The notes under the pieces: model-generated
Told to the model about the DNA's origin: nothing
Seen by the model: the letters and a program-made list of their open reading frames with translations, nothing else
The model's database searches: none
Source of the DNA: Tumebacillus avium
GTDB taxonomy: Bacteria > Bacillota > Bacilli > Tumebacillales > Tumebacillaceae
Assembly (NCBI RefSeq): GCF_002162355.1
Contig: NZ_CP021434.1
Span: 2,394,501 to 2,458,500 of the forward strand
DNA length: 64,000 nucleotides
Direction of reading: 5' to 3'
Position numbers and translations under genes: made by a program
Shown: one piece after another, positions 27,912-37,398 of the stretch
How the letters are laid out: every line of letters starts with the position of its first letter
Position numbering within the stretch: position 1 is the first letter of the stretch

Positions 27912-30236
27912 ATGGAGATCGTCGGGAAAAGCGTTCCCCGCAAAGAATCTCTAGACAAGGTGACCGGAGCTGCGAAATACACGGAAGACTTGCGATTGCC
28001 CCAACTGTTGCATGCCTGGCTGTTGACCAGCCCTTATGCGCATGCCAAGATCATCGAGATCGACACTTCGGAAGCGGCCGCGATCGACGGGGTGCGGGCG
28101 ATCCTGACCGGCGACATGTATCCGGAGCCGCTCGGGGAGGCGCTGGCCGACCGTCCCTATCTCGCCGTGGAGAAAGTCCGTTACCACGGGGAGCCGGTTG
28201 CGGTGGTTGTCGCCGAATCGAAAGCGCTGGCCAAGCGGGCGGCGGAGCGGATTCGGGTGCGCTACGAACCGCTGCCGGTCGTCAACTCCCCGAGCGAGGC
28301 GCTGCGTCCGGACGCGCCAATCTTGCATGAACGGCTGGATGAGTATGAGCGGGCGCAGTCGATCCACCCGGTACCGCACACCAACATCGGCAATCACGTC
28401 AAGATTCGCAAAGGCGACATGGCGGCAGGCTGGGCGCAAAGCGAAGTGATCGTCGAAAGCACCTACTCGTTTCACACGGCCGATCATGGCGCGATGGAGC
28501 CGCGCTGTGTGATCGTGGAGGCCCCGCCGGGGAGACCAATCGTCATTCATGCCTCCACGCAAAATCCGTTTACGATCAAAAAGGAGTTCAAGCGCTTTTT
28601 TCAGGTCGACGAGTCGGACGTCGTGGTGCATGTGCCGTTTGTCGGAGGGGGTTTTGGCGGCAAAGGGGCGATTCAGCTGGAATACATCGCCTATCACGCG
28701 TCGAAAGCGTGCGGCGGACGTCCGGTGCGACTTGTCAACGCCCGCGAACAGGACCTGATCTCTTCGGCCAGCCACATCGGGCTGGAAGCGCGTGTCAAAT
28801 TAGGGGCGACCCGCGACGGCAGGCTGACCGCCGCCGAATACACGCTGCTGTATGACACCGGCGGCTATACGGACCAGGGCGCTTTTGTCACGCTGGCCGG
28901 AGCGGTCAACTGCACGGGGCCCTACCGCATTGATCATGTGTGGTGTGATGCGCTCTGCGTTTACACCAACCATCCCTATGCGACTTCCTTTCGCGGGTTT
29001 GGCCATCCGGAAGCGCATTTCTGCATGGAGCGCACCGTCGATCTGCTGGCGAAGCGGCTGCAGACCGACCCGCTGGAACTGCGGCGCCGGAATGCCATCC
29101 TCCCCGGCGATACGACGCCGACGCAAGCGCCGCTGAACAGCAGCAACCTCGGCGACCTGCCGGCCTGCATCGAGAAGCTGAAAGGCCTGATCGGGTGGGA
29201 AGCAGGGCAGTTGCACCGGCTGGATGCGAATCGTGTGCTCGCCAAAGGCATGGCCAGTGTCTGGAAGACGTCCAGTGCGCCGATGACGTCCGGGTCGGGG
29301 GCGATCATTACCTTCAACCACGACGGGACGGTCAACCTCAGCGTCGGATCGGTGGAGCTCGGCCAAGGCAACCGCACCGTCCTCACGCAGATCTTGGCCG
29401 AACGGATGCAGATGGACGTCGATCGCATCCACATCAAGATGGAGGTCGATACGTCCGTCTCGCCTGAACATTGGAAAACGGTCGGGAGCACCAGCACGAT
29501 GATGGTGGGGCGCGCCATTCTCGAAGCGGCAGACGATGCGATCGGCCAATTGAAGCGCACCGCCGCGATTCCGTTGCAGCGCCGTCCCGATGAATTGGCA
29601 GTTGGACGGGAGCGGGTGTATGTACGGAACGATCCGGCGACGTTTCTGCTCGTCAAAGATGTCGCCCAAGCGTATGTGTTTCCCAGCGGCAGCGCCATCG
29701 GGGGACCGGTCATCGGGCATGGCCGCTATATTGCGCCGATGCTGACCCATCTCGACCCGGAAACGGGAAAAGGCATCCCCGGCCCGCAATGGACGGTGGG
29801 AGCACAGGCGGTCGAAGTGGAGTTGAACACGCGTGATTTCACCTACAAGCTGTTGCGGGCGGCTTCGGTGTTTGATGCCGGTAAAGTGATCAACTGGGGC
29901 ACGGCAGCGGGGCAGGTCATGGGCGGCATGAACATGGGGCTGAGCTGGGCGAGCCGGGAGACGTTTTATTTTGATGAAATGGCACGCGTGCTGAACCCGC
30001 AGCTGCGCGATTACAAGATCATCCGCTTCGGTGAAAGTCCCCATTATCTCGTCGATTTTGTGGAGACGCCTTATCTGGAAGGACCTTACGGAGCGCGCGC
30101 GCTCGGGGAATACGGCACGATCGGCATGGCGCCCGCTTTGGCCAACGCGCTTTCGATCGCCGCCGGCGCGGAGTTAAACCGATTGCCGCTGACACCTGAA
30201 TTGATCTGGCGGCAGACGAAGGGGCGGATGCCATGA
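27912..30236 (+). CDS. Xanthine dehydrogenase molybdenum-binding subunit
   Basis: 774 residues from ATG 27912, with AGGGAGG about 12 bp upstream; ATG 27873 is an alternative. N-terminal aldehyde-oxidase-type domain (ESLDKVTGAAKYTEDLRL), then the molybdopterin motifs VPFVGGGFGGKG, TSFRGFGHPEA, VGSVELGQGNRT and the catalytic Glu in YGARALGEYGTIG. The fold hydroxylates purines or other aza-aromatics; the neighbours favour a purine-type xanthine dehydrogenase (Bacillus PucD). It overlaps the FAD subunit by 4 bp. Exact substrate unverified. Confidence 0.93.
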   Translation: MEIVGKSVPRKESLDKVTGAAKYTEDLRLPQLLHAWLLTSPYAHAKIIEIDTSEAAAIDGVRAILTGDMYPEPLGEALADRPYLAVEKVRYHGEPVAVVVAESKALAKRAAERIRVRYEPLPVVNSPSEALRPDAPILHERLDEYERAQSIHPVPHTNIGNHVKIRKGDMAAGWAQSEVIVESTYSFHTADHGAMEPRCVIVEAPPGRPIVIHASTQNPFTIKKEFKRFFQVDESDVVVHVPFVGGGFGGKGAIQLEYIAYHASKACGGRPVRLVNAREQDLISSASHIGLEARVKLGATRDGRLTAAEYTLLYDTGGYTDQGAFVTLAGAVNCTGPYRIDHVWCDALCVYTNHPYATSFRGFGHPEAHFCMERTVDLLAKRLQTDPLELRRRNAILPGDTTPTQAPLNSSNLGDLPACIEKLKGLIGWEAGQLHRLDANRVLAKGMASVWKTSSAPMTSGSGAIITFNHDGTVNLSVGSVELGQGNRTVLTQILAERMQMDVDRIHIKMEVDTSVSPEHWKTVGSTSTMMVGRAILEAADDAIGQLKRTAAIPLQRRPDELAVGRERVYVRNDPATFLLVKDVAQAYVFPSGSAIGGPVIGHGRYIAPMLTHLDPETGKGIPGPQWTVGAQAVEVELNTRDFTYKLLRAASVFDAGKVINWGTAAGQVMGGMNMGLSWASRETFYFDEMARVLNPQLRDYKIIRFGESPHYLVDFVETPYLEGPYGARALGEYGTIGMAPALANALSIAAGAELNRLPLTPELIWRQTKGRMP

Positions 30237-31072
30237 TTTCCTTTGATTTCGACTATTACCGGCCGGAATCTGTCAGGGACGCGGTTCTGCTGTACCAGAA
30301 GCTGGCCTCGGAAGGAAAACAGCCGCTGTATTACGCCGGCGGCACCGAGATCATCTCGATGGCGCGGATCGGCCAGCTTCGCATGGGAGCGGTGATCGAT
30401 CTGAAAGGGATTGCGGAACTGAACGAATCCCGCTTCAGCGGGGATGTGCTGGTCATCGGGGCGAACGTCACGTTGACGAGGCTGGCCGAGGAGAACCTGT
30501 TTCCGCTGCTGGGAGATACGGCGCGGCGCGTGGCCGATCATACCAACCGCAACAAGATCACGGTGGGCGGAAACATTTGCGGGCGGATCAAATACAGGGA
30601 GGCGGTGCTGCCGTTTCTGCTCACCGACAGCCAGGCGGTGCTGGTTGGGCCGTCCGGCCAGCGCCAGGTGCCGATTGGCGAGCTGTTCAACGGGAAACTG
30701 AACCTGCTGCCAGGCGAATTGCTGGTCCGGCTCCTCACCTCCCGCCGCGATGTGGAGCTGCCTTATGTCACGATGAAGAAAACCAAGCTGGAAGAGATCG
30801 ATTACCCGCTGGTCCGTCTCGCCGCCGTGCAGACCGGCAGCTGGATTCGCATCGCTTTCAGCGGAGTCAGCGAAACGCCGCTGCGGCCGCTGCAGGTAGA
30901 AGCGATGCTCAATAACACGGCCTTGCCGCTTGAAGTGCGCATCGAAAACGCGATCCGGCAGTGGCCGGCTCCGATGCTGAATGACATCCTCGGGTCAGCG
31001 GAGTACCGGGCGTTTGTGCTGCGCCATGCCTTGCAGGATACGTGGGCCGCTCTGGAAGGGGGAAGCGTATGA
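30233..31072 (+). CDS. Xanthine dehydrogenase FAD-binding subunit
   Basis: 279 residues. FAD pyrophosphate loop YYAGGTEIISMAR and the TVGGNICGRIKYREAVLPFLLTD-type second loop (NKITVGGNICGRI) show the medium subunit; C-terminal CO dehydrogenase flavoprotein-type domain. It passes electrons from the iron-sulfur subunit to NAD or another acceptor. Start and stop overlap both neighbours by 4 bp. Confidence 0.92.
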   Translation: MISFDFDYYRPESVRDAVLLYQKLASEGKQPLYYAGGTEIISMARIGQLRMGAVIDLKGIAELNESRFSGDVLVIGANVTLTRLAEENLFPLLGDTARRVADHTNRNKITVGGNICGRIKYREAVLPFLLTDSQAVLVGPSGQRQVPIGELFNGKLNLLPGELLVRLLTSRRDVELPYVTMKKTKLEEIDYPLVRLAAVQTGSWIRIAFSGVSETPLRPLQVEAMLNNTALPLEVRIENAIRQWPAPMLNDILGSAEYRAFVLRHALQDTWAALEGGSV

Positions 31073-31563
31073 TTTCCAACGGTACGGGCAAATGTGAAGT
31101 GCAGCTGTTGGTCAACGGGGAGCACCGGCACGCGGTCATCCGCTCGGCAGACACGCTGTTGTCTGCGCTGCGGGACCAGTTGGATTTGACAGGGGCAAAG
31201 GCGGGCTGTGAGAATGGCGACTGCGGCACCTGCACCGTCCAAATCAACGGCTGGCCGGTCAAATCCTGCATGATGCTGGCGATCGAAGCGGCAGGTCTTG
31301 CCGTGACGACGATCGAAGGGCTGCGGGGGACGCCGGTTCAAGACGCCTTCATTCGCCATTTTGCGTTTCAATGCGGCTTCTGCACGCCGGGTTTTCTGAT
31401 CGTGTGCCATTCGCTGGCACAGATTCATCCCGATGCGGATGAAGAAGTGATCCGAGAGTGGCTGCAATCGAACATCTGCCGCTGCACGAGCTATCAGGAG
31501 ATTCGCGGGGCGATAAAAGCAACGCTGGCCATGGCGCAGGGGCATCAGGGGGAAGGAAGATGA
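31069..31563 (+). CDS. Xanthine dehydrogenase (2Fe-2S) subunit
   Basis: 164 residues from ATG 31069. First cluster: the plant-ferredoxin type pattern CENGDCGTC with a later Cys (KSCMM). Second cluster: CGFCTPGF and CRCTSYQEI. Shuttles electrons from the molybdenum site to FAD. Overlaps the FAD subunit by 4 bp. Confidence 0.95.
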   Translation: MISNGTGKCEVQLLVNGEHRHAVIRSADTLLSALRDQLDLTGAKAGCENGDCGTCTVQINGWPVKSCMMLAIEAAGLAVTTIEGLRGTPVQDAFIRHFAFQCGFCTPGFLIVCHSLAQIHPDADEEVIREWLQSNICRCTSYQEIRGAIKATLAMAQGHQGEGR

Positions 31564-32579
31564 AGGAGTTGCATCAGATCGCAAAAGCCTTGCAGCCTGT
31601 GCCGCAGCGGGCTTTGATCGCCACGGTGATCCGTGTTGAAGGGTCGGCCTACCGCAAAGAAGGGGCAAGCAGGCTGTTGTTGCCGGGTTGCTGCGGCGTC
31701 GGCGTGATCAGCGCCGGGTGTCTGGAAGCCGACCTCGAAGCGCGATTCCCGCGACTGTGGGAGGAAGGCGCCGCACGCACGCTGGTCTATGACATGAGTG
31801 CGGAAGACGATCTGTCCTGGGGGCAGGGGGCGGGCTGCAACGGAGTGGTCCATGTGCTGGTCGAACCGGTCGGGGAGGAACTGCGGAGCTGCTTGCTGCA
31901 GATGGATGAACTGTTGCGAAGCGGGACGCCGGTGCTGGTGATCAAGCAATTGACGCAGCATGGGGCGGTGGCAAGGTCCTGTTATTTGACCGAGCAGGGA
32001 CTGACTTTTGGCGATTGGGGAGACGGAATCGAAGTGCTGGCCGACGCGGCATGGGGGCAGATCCGCCAGAGCCGGAAAAGCGGGGTGCACAAGCTCGAAG
32101 GAGTGGAGAGGGAGTGCTATCTGCAACTGGTGCTGCCCCAACCGCGTTTGCTGCTGGTCGGAGCAGGTGAGGACGCGCGGCCGCTGGCTGCGTACGCCGC
32201 TGCGGCAGGGTTCTCGGTGACGGTGGCCGACTGGCGGTCGGACGCTTGCAGCCGGACGCATTTTCCGCAGGCCGATCAGTTGATCGCAGGGCCACTGACC
32301 GACATTCTTGAGCAGTTGGACTTGTCTCTGGATGATGCGGCGGTGATCATGACACACAATTTTCAGCGGGACCGGGAAGCGCTGCAACTGCTCCTGCAGA
32401 AACAGGTGGGCTATCTTGGTGTGCTAGGCCCTCGACATCGCACGACGCGGCTGCTGGAGGGGAACACCATCCCCGAAGCGGTGCGTTCGCCGGTCGGCTT
32501 GGCGATCGGAGCGGAGGGGCCGGAAGAGATCGCAGTCAGCATCTTGGCGGAATTGATCCAGACCCGGAGGCGGCGATGA
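31560..32579 (+). CDS. xdhC: XdhC/CoxI-family molybdenum cofactor chaperone
   Basis: 339 residues. N-terminal XdhC domain (VIRVEGSAYRKEGASRLL, then GVISAGCLEADLE) and C-terminal Rossmann-like domain (LLLVGAGEDARPLAAYAAAAG, GVLGPRHRT). It binds sulfurated cofactor and inserts it into the dehydrogenase. ATG overlaps the iron-sulfur gene end. Confidence 0.93.
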   Translation: MKELHQIAKALQPVPQRALIATVIRVEGSAYRKEGASRLLLPGCCGVGVISAGCLEADLEARFPRLWEEGAARTLVYDMSAEDDLSWGQGAGCNGVVHVLVEPVGEELRSCLLQMDELLRSGTPVLVIKQLTQHGAVARSCYLTEQGLTFGDWGDGIEVLADAAWGQIRQSRKSGVHKLEGVERECYLQLVLPQPRLLLVGAGEDARPLAAYAAAAGFSVTVADWRSDACSRTHFPQADQLIAGPLTDILEQLDLSLDDAAVIMTHNFQRDREALQLLLQKQVGYLGVLGPRHRTTRLLEGNTIPEAVRSPVGLAIGAEGPEEIAVSILAELIQTRRRR

Positions 32580-33271
32580 AGAGCGGCGGCGTTGCCGGCA
32601 TCTATCTGGCGGCGGGGAGCAGCCGTCGCATGGGCGGTGACATCAACAAGATCGCGTTGCCGGTCGGCGGCCGGACGCTTGGCAGCATCGGTCTGGCCAC
32701 CGCTCTCTGCTCCACGCTCGATCACATTTTCGTGGTGACAAGGCCGGATGATGATCTGAGCTGGGTGGACGGTACGCTGCGGGAAGCGGACATGGGGGAA
32801 AAATGGACGCAGGCAGTCTGTCTGGAAGCAGCGAACGGTCAGGCTGCTTCGCTGCAGTGCGGGGTTCGGGCGGCGCTGGAGGCGGGAGCAAGCGGCGTGA
32901 TGGTGCTGCTCGCCGATCAGCCTTTCGTTCCGGTCGAACTGATCAACAGCTTGCACAGCTCATTTCTTCAGGACTGGCCGGAAGCGGCAGCCAAAGCAAA
33001 GATCGCGGCGGCGAGCTTTCAAGGCGCGGTGCGGCCGCCCGTATTGTTTGCGGCAGCCGTATTCCCGGAACTGCTCCGCTTGCAGGGGGATGTTGGCGCG
33101 CGCGAACTGCTCCGCAACCGACCGCCACATGTCGCGATGCGAACGGTTGAAGCGGCAGACGCCGCATGCTTTTTTGATGTGGACACCCCGGAAGATGTGC
33201 GGAAAGCTGAGGCCATCTCGCGGTCGTGTTCGGAAGCAGATAAAGAAAACCCTCCACGGAACGGTCCGTAG
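32576..33271 (+). CDS. mocA: MocA-like nucleotidyltransferase for molybdenum cofactor
   Basis: 231 residues of the MobA-like NTP transferase fold. LAAGSSRRMGGDINKIALPV binds nucleotide and the VLLADQPFV segment holds the catalytic Asp. It probably converts molybdopterin cofactor to the cytosine dinucleotide form, equivalent to PucB next to PucA-E. Overlaps xdhC by 4 bp. The last codons run through the terminator hairpin, so the C-terminal tail after DVDTPEDV is poorly conserved in kind. Confidence 0.88.
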   Translation: MKSGGVAGIYLAAGSSRRMGGDINKIALPVGGRTLGSIGLATALCSTLDHIFVVTRPDDDLSWVDGTLREADMGEKWTQAVCLEAANGQAASLQCGVRAALEAGASGVMVLLADQPFVPVELINSLHSSFLQDWPEAAAKAKIAAASFQGAVRPPVLFAAAVFPELLRLQGDVGARELLRNRPPHVAMRTVEAADAACFFDVDTPEDVRKAEAISRSCSEADKENPPRNGP

Positions 33272-33279
33272 AGGGTTTT
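33246..33279. terminator. Terminator of the xdh operon, overlapping the mocA 3' end
   Basis: Stem AAAACCCTC-CACGGA / TCCGTAGAGGGTTTT with ACGG loop. It begins 26 bases before the mocA stop and can also end hemQ transcription. Confidence 0.9.
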
Positions 33280-33286
33280 GCTGTCT

Positions 33287-34039
33287 TTACACGTGCAACA
33301 GCTTGCGGAAGCCTTCGCCGTCCAAGATGTTGCCGACGAGGAAGTTGCCGAACTCGCCGAAGCGAGCGGACACTTCGTCAAATCTCATTTCGTATACGAT
33401 ATGCTTGAACTGCAACGCATCGTCGGAGAAGAGGGTTACGCCCCACTCCCAGTCGTCGAAGCCGACGGAGCCGGTGATGATCTGCTTGATCTTGCCTGCG
33501 TATTTGCGGCCGACCATGCCGTGGGCGCGCATCATTTCGCGGCGCTGCTCCATGGACAGCATGTACCAGTTGTCATTGCCTTCGCGCTTCTTGTTCATCG
33601 GGTAGAAGCAGATGTGCTTGGACTTCGGCAGGGCCGGGTACAGGCGCGCACGGACTTGCGGGTCTTCGTACGGGTTGGCATCCGGGTTGTTCACATAGTT
33701 GGAAAGCTCGACGACCGACACATAGGAATAATCCTGGTAGGTGAAGTCGGCGAAGCTCGTTTTGTTAAATTCGTTCTCGATCTCGTTCAGCTCTTCCAGC
33801 GACGGGCGCAGGAACATGAACACCATGTCGGCCTTGTGACCGAGGATCGAGTACAGCGCGGTGCTGCCTCCTTGCGCCGCTTCGTTGTCGTTCCACTTGT
33901 TGACCAGGCCCAGCAGCTCGTCTAGCGCTTTCTGGCGGACTTCTTCGGAAGCTGCCTTCCATGCTTCCCAATCGATCTTACGGAAATCGTGCAGGGCAAA
34001 CCAACCCTCCAGCGTAAGCAATGCTTCGTTTTGGCTCAT
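33287..34039 (-). CDS. hemQ: Coproheme decarboxylase (HemQ/ChdC)
   Basis: Final step of the coproporphyrin heme pathway: oxidative decarboxylation of coproheme III to heme b. 250 residues from ATG 34039 (GAAGGAG upstream). The chlorite dismutase-like fold is seen with [31 protein letters not shown] and [28 protein letters not shown]. Divergent from the aromatic hydroxylase. It feeds heme to the caa3 oxidase in the same window. Confidence 0.95.
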   Translation of the reverse strand: MSQNEALLTLEGWFALHDFRKIDWEAWKAASEEVRQKALDELLGLVNKWNDNEAAQGGSTALYSILGHKADMVFMFLRPSLEELNEIENEFNKTSFADFTYQDYSYVSVVELSNYVNNPDANPYEDPQVRARLYPALPKSKHICFYPMNKKREGNDNWYMLSMEQRREMMRAHGMVGRKYAGKIKQIITGSVGFDDWEWGVTLFSDDALQFKHIVYEMRFDEVSARFGEFGNFLVGNILDGEGFRKLLHV

Positions 34040-34244
34040 TTCAAAAACAACTCCTTCAAATATGTACATACGAACCCTTCATTCCCCGTTAGTATACCAC
34101 AACCGATTTTTTTCAAAACAACCCTGTCACACAGATTTCTTACAAATTGATGTAGATTTCTTATTCGGAATATTGTTTCGAATGGCATCATCATGTATGG
34201 TAGAGTAGTAGAAAGGCATACTGATCTCGAAGGGGGTCTTCACA
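34040..34244. promoter_or_regulatory. Divergent promoter region hemQ / aromatic hydroxylase
   Basis: AT-rich stretch with no gene. No confident -35/-10 pair or operator was assigned. Confidence 0.35.
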
Positions 34245-36005
34245 TTGAATAGCAATCCAGTTACTACTAATAAATTGATACCGGTTCCGCCGCATCTCAA
34301 GCCCTTCTGCGTGGAACAAAACTATGAAAAATATACTCCGATCGATCATGCTGTCTGGCGGTATGTGCTGCGTCAAAACAGCGCCTTCCTCGCTGAGAAG
34401 GGATATGGTTCCTATCAGGACGGGATGCGCGTCACCGGCATGTCCACCGAGTCGGTTCCGAATATCGAAGAGATGAACGTCCAACTCAGCAAGATGGGCT
34501 GGGGCGCTGCGGCGATTGACGGCTTTATTCCGCCTGTCGCGTTTTTTGATTTCCAGGCGCACCGTCTGCTCCCGATCGCCGGCGACATCCGCACGCTCGA
34601 TCACATCGCCTACACCCCGGCGCCCGACATCATCCACGAATCGGCCGGCCACGCGCCGATGCTGCATGACCCGGGCTACGCGGAGTTCCTGCAGTTCTTC
34701 GGCGAAATAGGGGCGAAGGCGCTCGCTTCCAAAGAAGACCACGACCTCTATGAAGCGATCCGCCTGCTCTCAATCGTCAAAGAAGACCCGCGCGCGACCG
34801 CCGAACAAGTGCAGGAAGCGGAAGACAAACTCAAACAGGCCGAAGCTGCCGTCACCGAGTCGTCCGAAGCGGGCGACATCTCCAAGCTGTACTGGTGGAC
34901 GGTGGAGTACGGTCTGATCGGCTCTGTCCAAGACCCGAAAATCTACGGCGCAGGCCTGCTCTCCTCGATGGGGGAAAGCCGCGCGCTGTACCGTCCGCAC
35001 GTGCAGAAAGTACCGTTCTCGCTGGAAGTGTGCTCCACGAAAGACTACAACATCACCGAACCACAGCCGCAGCTGTATGTCTGCGAGAACTTCGAACAGC
35101 TGACCGAAGCGGTCAAAGCATTCGCGAAAACGATGGCCTACCAGGTCGGCGGCACCGTATCGCTGCAAAAAGCGCTGCGCTCCGACAACCTCGCGACCGC
35201 TGTCTACTCCTCCGGATTGCAAGTGAGCGGCACGTTTACGCATCTGGAATACGACGGCGCAGGCGAAGCGGTCTACCTCAAGACGACCGGCCCGACCATG
35301 CTGTCGGTGGAGAATGCCATGCTGGCCGGACATGACCTCGAGTACCACGGCGAAGGGTTTGGCTCGCCGATTGGCCTTCTGCAGGGCTTTGAAACTCCGC
35401 TCGAAGACTTCACCGTCGCACAGCTGGAGGAAGCAGGCGTCAAGGTCGGCGCTAATGCTGAGCTCCTCTTTGCTTCTGGCGTGCAAGTGGCGGGCGAAGT
35501 GAAATACGTGCAGCGCGAAAAGGGCAAAATCGTGCTGATCGGCTTTGACAACTGCACAGTCACCTATGGCGACACCGTCCTGTTCCAAGCGGAGTGGGGC
35601 ACGTTCGACATGGCGGTTGGCGCTGTGATCACGTCTGTGTACGCAGGTGCGGCCGACCGTGCGGCGTGGGCATCTTCGACGTTTAGCAAATCGACGCTGA
35701 ACACCAAGCGTCACGACGTGACCGCTGAAGAGCAGAAGCTGTACGATCTGTACCAGTCGATCCGCGATCTGCGCGAATCGAACGCCGGCGACAAAGAGGT
35801 GCAAGACGTGACGGCAAGCGTTGCAAGCGATCTGGAAGCATACCCGAACGACTGGCTTTTGCGCGTAGAGATTCTCGAACTGCTCGCACCGAAGGCGCTG
35901 GCGCCGGAGCTGCAGGAGAAGATCGAAGCGCATCTCAATGAGCTCGCTGCAACTGGCGAAGACCTGCAAGAACTGATTGAAAACGGCGTGCAACTGGCTC
36001 GCTAA
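34245..36005 (+). CDS. Aromatic amino acid hydroxylase, long Bacillus-type form
   Basis: 586 residues from TTG 34245, behind AGGGGGT. The biopterin-dependent hydroxylase core shows the iron His pair and Glu in HESAGHAPMLHDPGYAEFLQ (HxxxxH, Glu some 40 residues later). Residues from about 300 onward are an extra domain absent from the classical 270-residue bacterial enzyme. Likely turns phenylalanine into tyrosine or acts on tryptophan; specificity is not readable. Monocistronic with a strong terminator. Confidence 0.88.
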   Translation: MNSNPVTTNKLIPVPPHLKPFCVEQNYEKYTPIDHAVWRYVLRQNSAFLAEKGYGSYQDGMRVTGMSTESVPNIEEMNVQLSKMGWGAAAIDGFIPPVAFFDFQAHRLLPIAGDIRTLDHIAYTPAPDIIHESAGHAPMLHDPGYAEFLQFFGEIGAKALASKEDHDLYEAIRLLSIVKEDPRATAEQVQEAEDKLKQAEAAVTESSEAGDISKLYWWTVEYGLIGSVQDPKIYGAGLLSSMGESRALYRPHVQKVPFSLEVCSTKDYNITEPQPQLYVCENFEQLTEAVKAFAKTMAYQVGGTVSLQKALRSDNLATAVYSSGLQVSGTFTHLEYDGAGEAVYLKTTGPTMLSVENAMLAGHDLEYHGEGFGSPIGLLQGFETPLEDFTVAQLEEAGVKVGANAELLFASGVQVAGEVKYVQREKGKIVLIGFDNCTVTYGDTVLFQAEWGTFDMAVGAVITSVYAGAADRAAWASSTFSKSTLNTKRHDVTAEEQKLYDLYQSIRDLRESNAGDKEVQDVTASVASDLEAYPNDWLLRVEILELLAPKALAPELQEKIEAHLNELAATGEDLQELIENGVQLAR

Positions 36006-36120
36006 GCAGCCGTACCCAACGGCTCGAAAACGAGTCTGACCGTGCATGTCGTCATCAGCGGTTGCTCAACCAATCTGTTCAAGGATTGTGTCGACTGTTG
36101 TTTGATTGTCTAAAGCTGTC

Positions 36121-36160
36121 AAAAAGACCAGCGCATTTCTTGCGAAGCGCTGGTCTTTTT
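36121..36160 (+). terminator. Terminator of the aromatic hydroxylase
   Basis: Perfect stem AAAAAGACCAGCGC / GCGCTGGTCTTTTT with a 12-base loop. Confidence 0.95.
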
Positions 36161-36221
36161 CGTGGGATTGGGCAATACTAGCAGAGAGACTATCGACTAT
36201 TGGATTGAAGGAGCAGCACCT

Positions 36222-36698
36222 ATGGCCCATTTTTTGCGTGTGATGACCAAGCAGCAAACAGCGCCCGGACTTGGCGAACTGACCAACTCCCTGGCGCAGG
36301 AAGGCATTTCGTTTGAGACCTTCCCCGACAAAGAAGAAGAGCGTTTCAATGATCCGGACTGGCATACGCTGCACATCGCGTATGATCCGAACAAGATGTC
36401 CCTGATGCTCGACCGCTCGCGGACCGGGGATGAAAAGGGCGAGCTGGCCGAAGAGATCGCCGAATTTCAAGAGAACCTGCAAACGCTCACAGGCGACGGC
36501 AAAGCGGCCGTGGCAGAGATCCTGTCGAGCACCGAGCAAATTTTTGCCTGCCTGATTCCGGACGACATCACCGAACAAGGCTGGGAACTTGTCGAGAAGC
36601 TGCTCGAGCATTTGCTTGAGGCGACCGACGGCCACCTGCAGGTGGATGGCGAAGGTTTTTACGACAAAGAAGGGGAACTGCTCTTCGAGATGGAGTAG
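36222..36698 (+). CDS. Hypothetical cytoplasmic protein, acidic
   Basis: 158 residues from ATG 36222, with GAAGGAG 8 bp upstream; earlier in-frame start at 36162 lies near the terminator. It is soluble, rich in Glu and Asp, with helices in the middle (TGDEKGELAEEIAEFQENLQ). No family recognised. Convergent to the SOD-type gene, only 3 bp between stops. Confidence 0.75.
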   Translation: MAHFLRVMTKQQTAPGLGELTNSLAQEGISFETFPDKEEERFNDPDWHTLHIAYDPNKMSLMLDRSRTGDEKGELAEEIAEFQENLQTLTGDGKAAVAEILSSTEQIFACLIPDDITEQGWELVEKLLEHLLEATDGHLQVDGEGFYDKEGELLFEME

Positions 36699-36701
36699 CG
36701 G

Positions 36702-37325
36702 CTAGCCGAAGATCTTCAAGCGCGGCCCTTGTTTGACGACTTGCGCATAACGCTTGGCGATGATCGTCCAGTCCAGATTGTGCAAAAACGCCTGGATGTA
36801 GTCGGCCCGCTTGGTGCCGTAGTCGATGAAATAGGCATGCTCAAAAACATCGAGCGGCAGAATCGGCACGGCATGGATGACATGTCCGTCATGCTGGTCG
36901 TCGGTGATGTAGATGAACAGTTCCTTTGCATCGGTGTCATAGGCGAGAATCGCCCAGCCCCGCGCGGACAAGGCCGAACCTTTCAGCTCGGCGAGGAAGC
37001 GCTCGTAGCTGCCGAACGCCCGATTGATACCTTTTTGCAGATCCGGACCGGGACTGCCGCCGGCGCCGGTCAGCTGTTCGAAATACAGTTCGTGCAGCTT
37101 CACGCCGTTAAGCGCGTAGCTTTCCCCGCGCTTGAGCGCCCGCACTTCGCTGTAGGTGGTGTTGCCTTTGGAAACATCGATCGCGGCGAGCTTCTCGCGG
37201 GTCTCGTTGGCTTTATTTACATAGCCCTCATACAGCTTGTAATGTTCCTGCATCGTTTTGGCCGAGATGCCTTTCAACTGCAAGGCTTTCGGCGGCAAGG
37301 GCTGGGGCTGCAGCTTTTTCTGCAC
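36702..37325 (-). CDS. Fe/Mn superoxide dismutase family protein
   Basis: 207 residues. Metal ligands can be placed: His in KTMQEHYKLYEGYV, His in KLHELYFEQL, Asp and His in PLDVFEHAYFIDYG. A basic, Pro-rich leader (QPQPLPPKALQLKG) precedes the fold, so length and sequence differ from classical SodA. The first His pair is HY instead of HH, as in several divergent members. Superoxide removal is probable, not proven. Confidence 0.85.
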   Translation of the reverse strand: MQKKLQPQPLPPKALQLKGISAKTMQEHYKLYEGYVNKANETREKLAAIDVSKGNTTYSEVRALKRGESYALNGVKLHELYFEQLTGAGGSPGPDLQKGINRAFGSYERFLAELKGSALSARGWAILAYDTDAKELFIYITDDQHDGHVIHAVPILPLDVFEHAYFIDYGTKRADYIQAFLHNLDWTIIAKRYAQVVKQGPRLKIFG

Positions 37326-37398
37326 GTTGCATCCTCCTTTGCATAGGTTTCACCCCATAAAGTATTCACAACACTCTCAGAACGGAAGAGGACTACAT

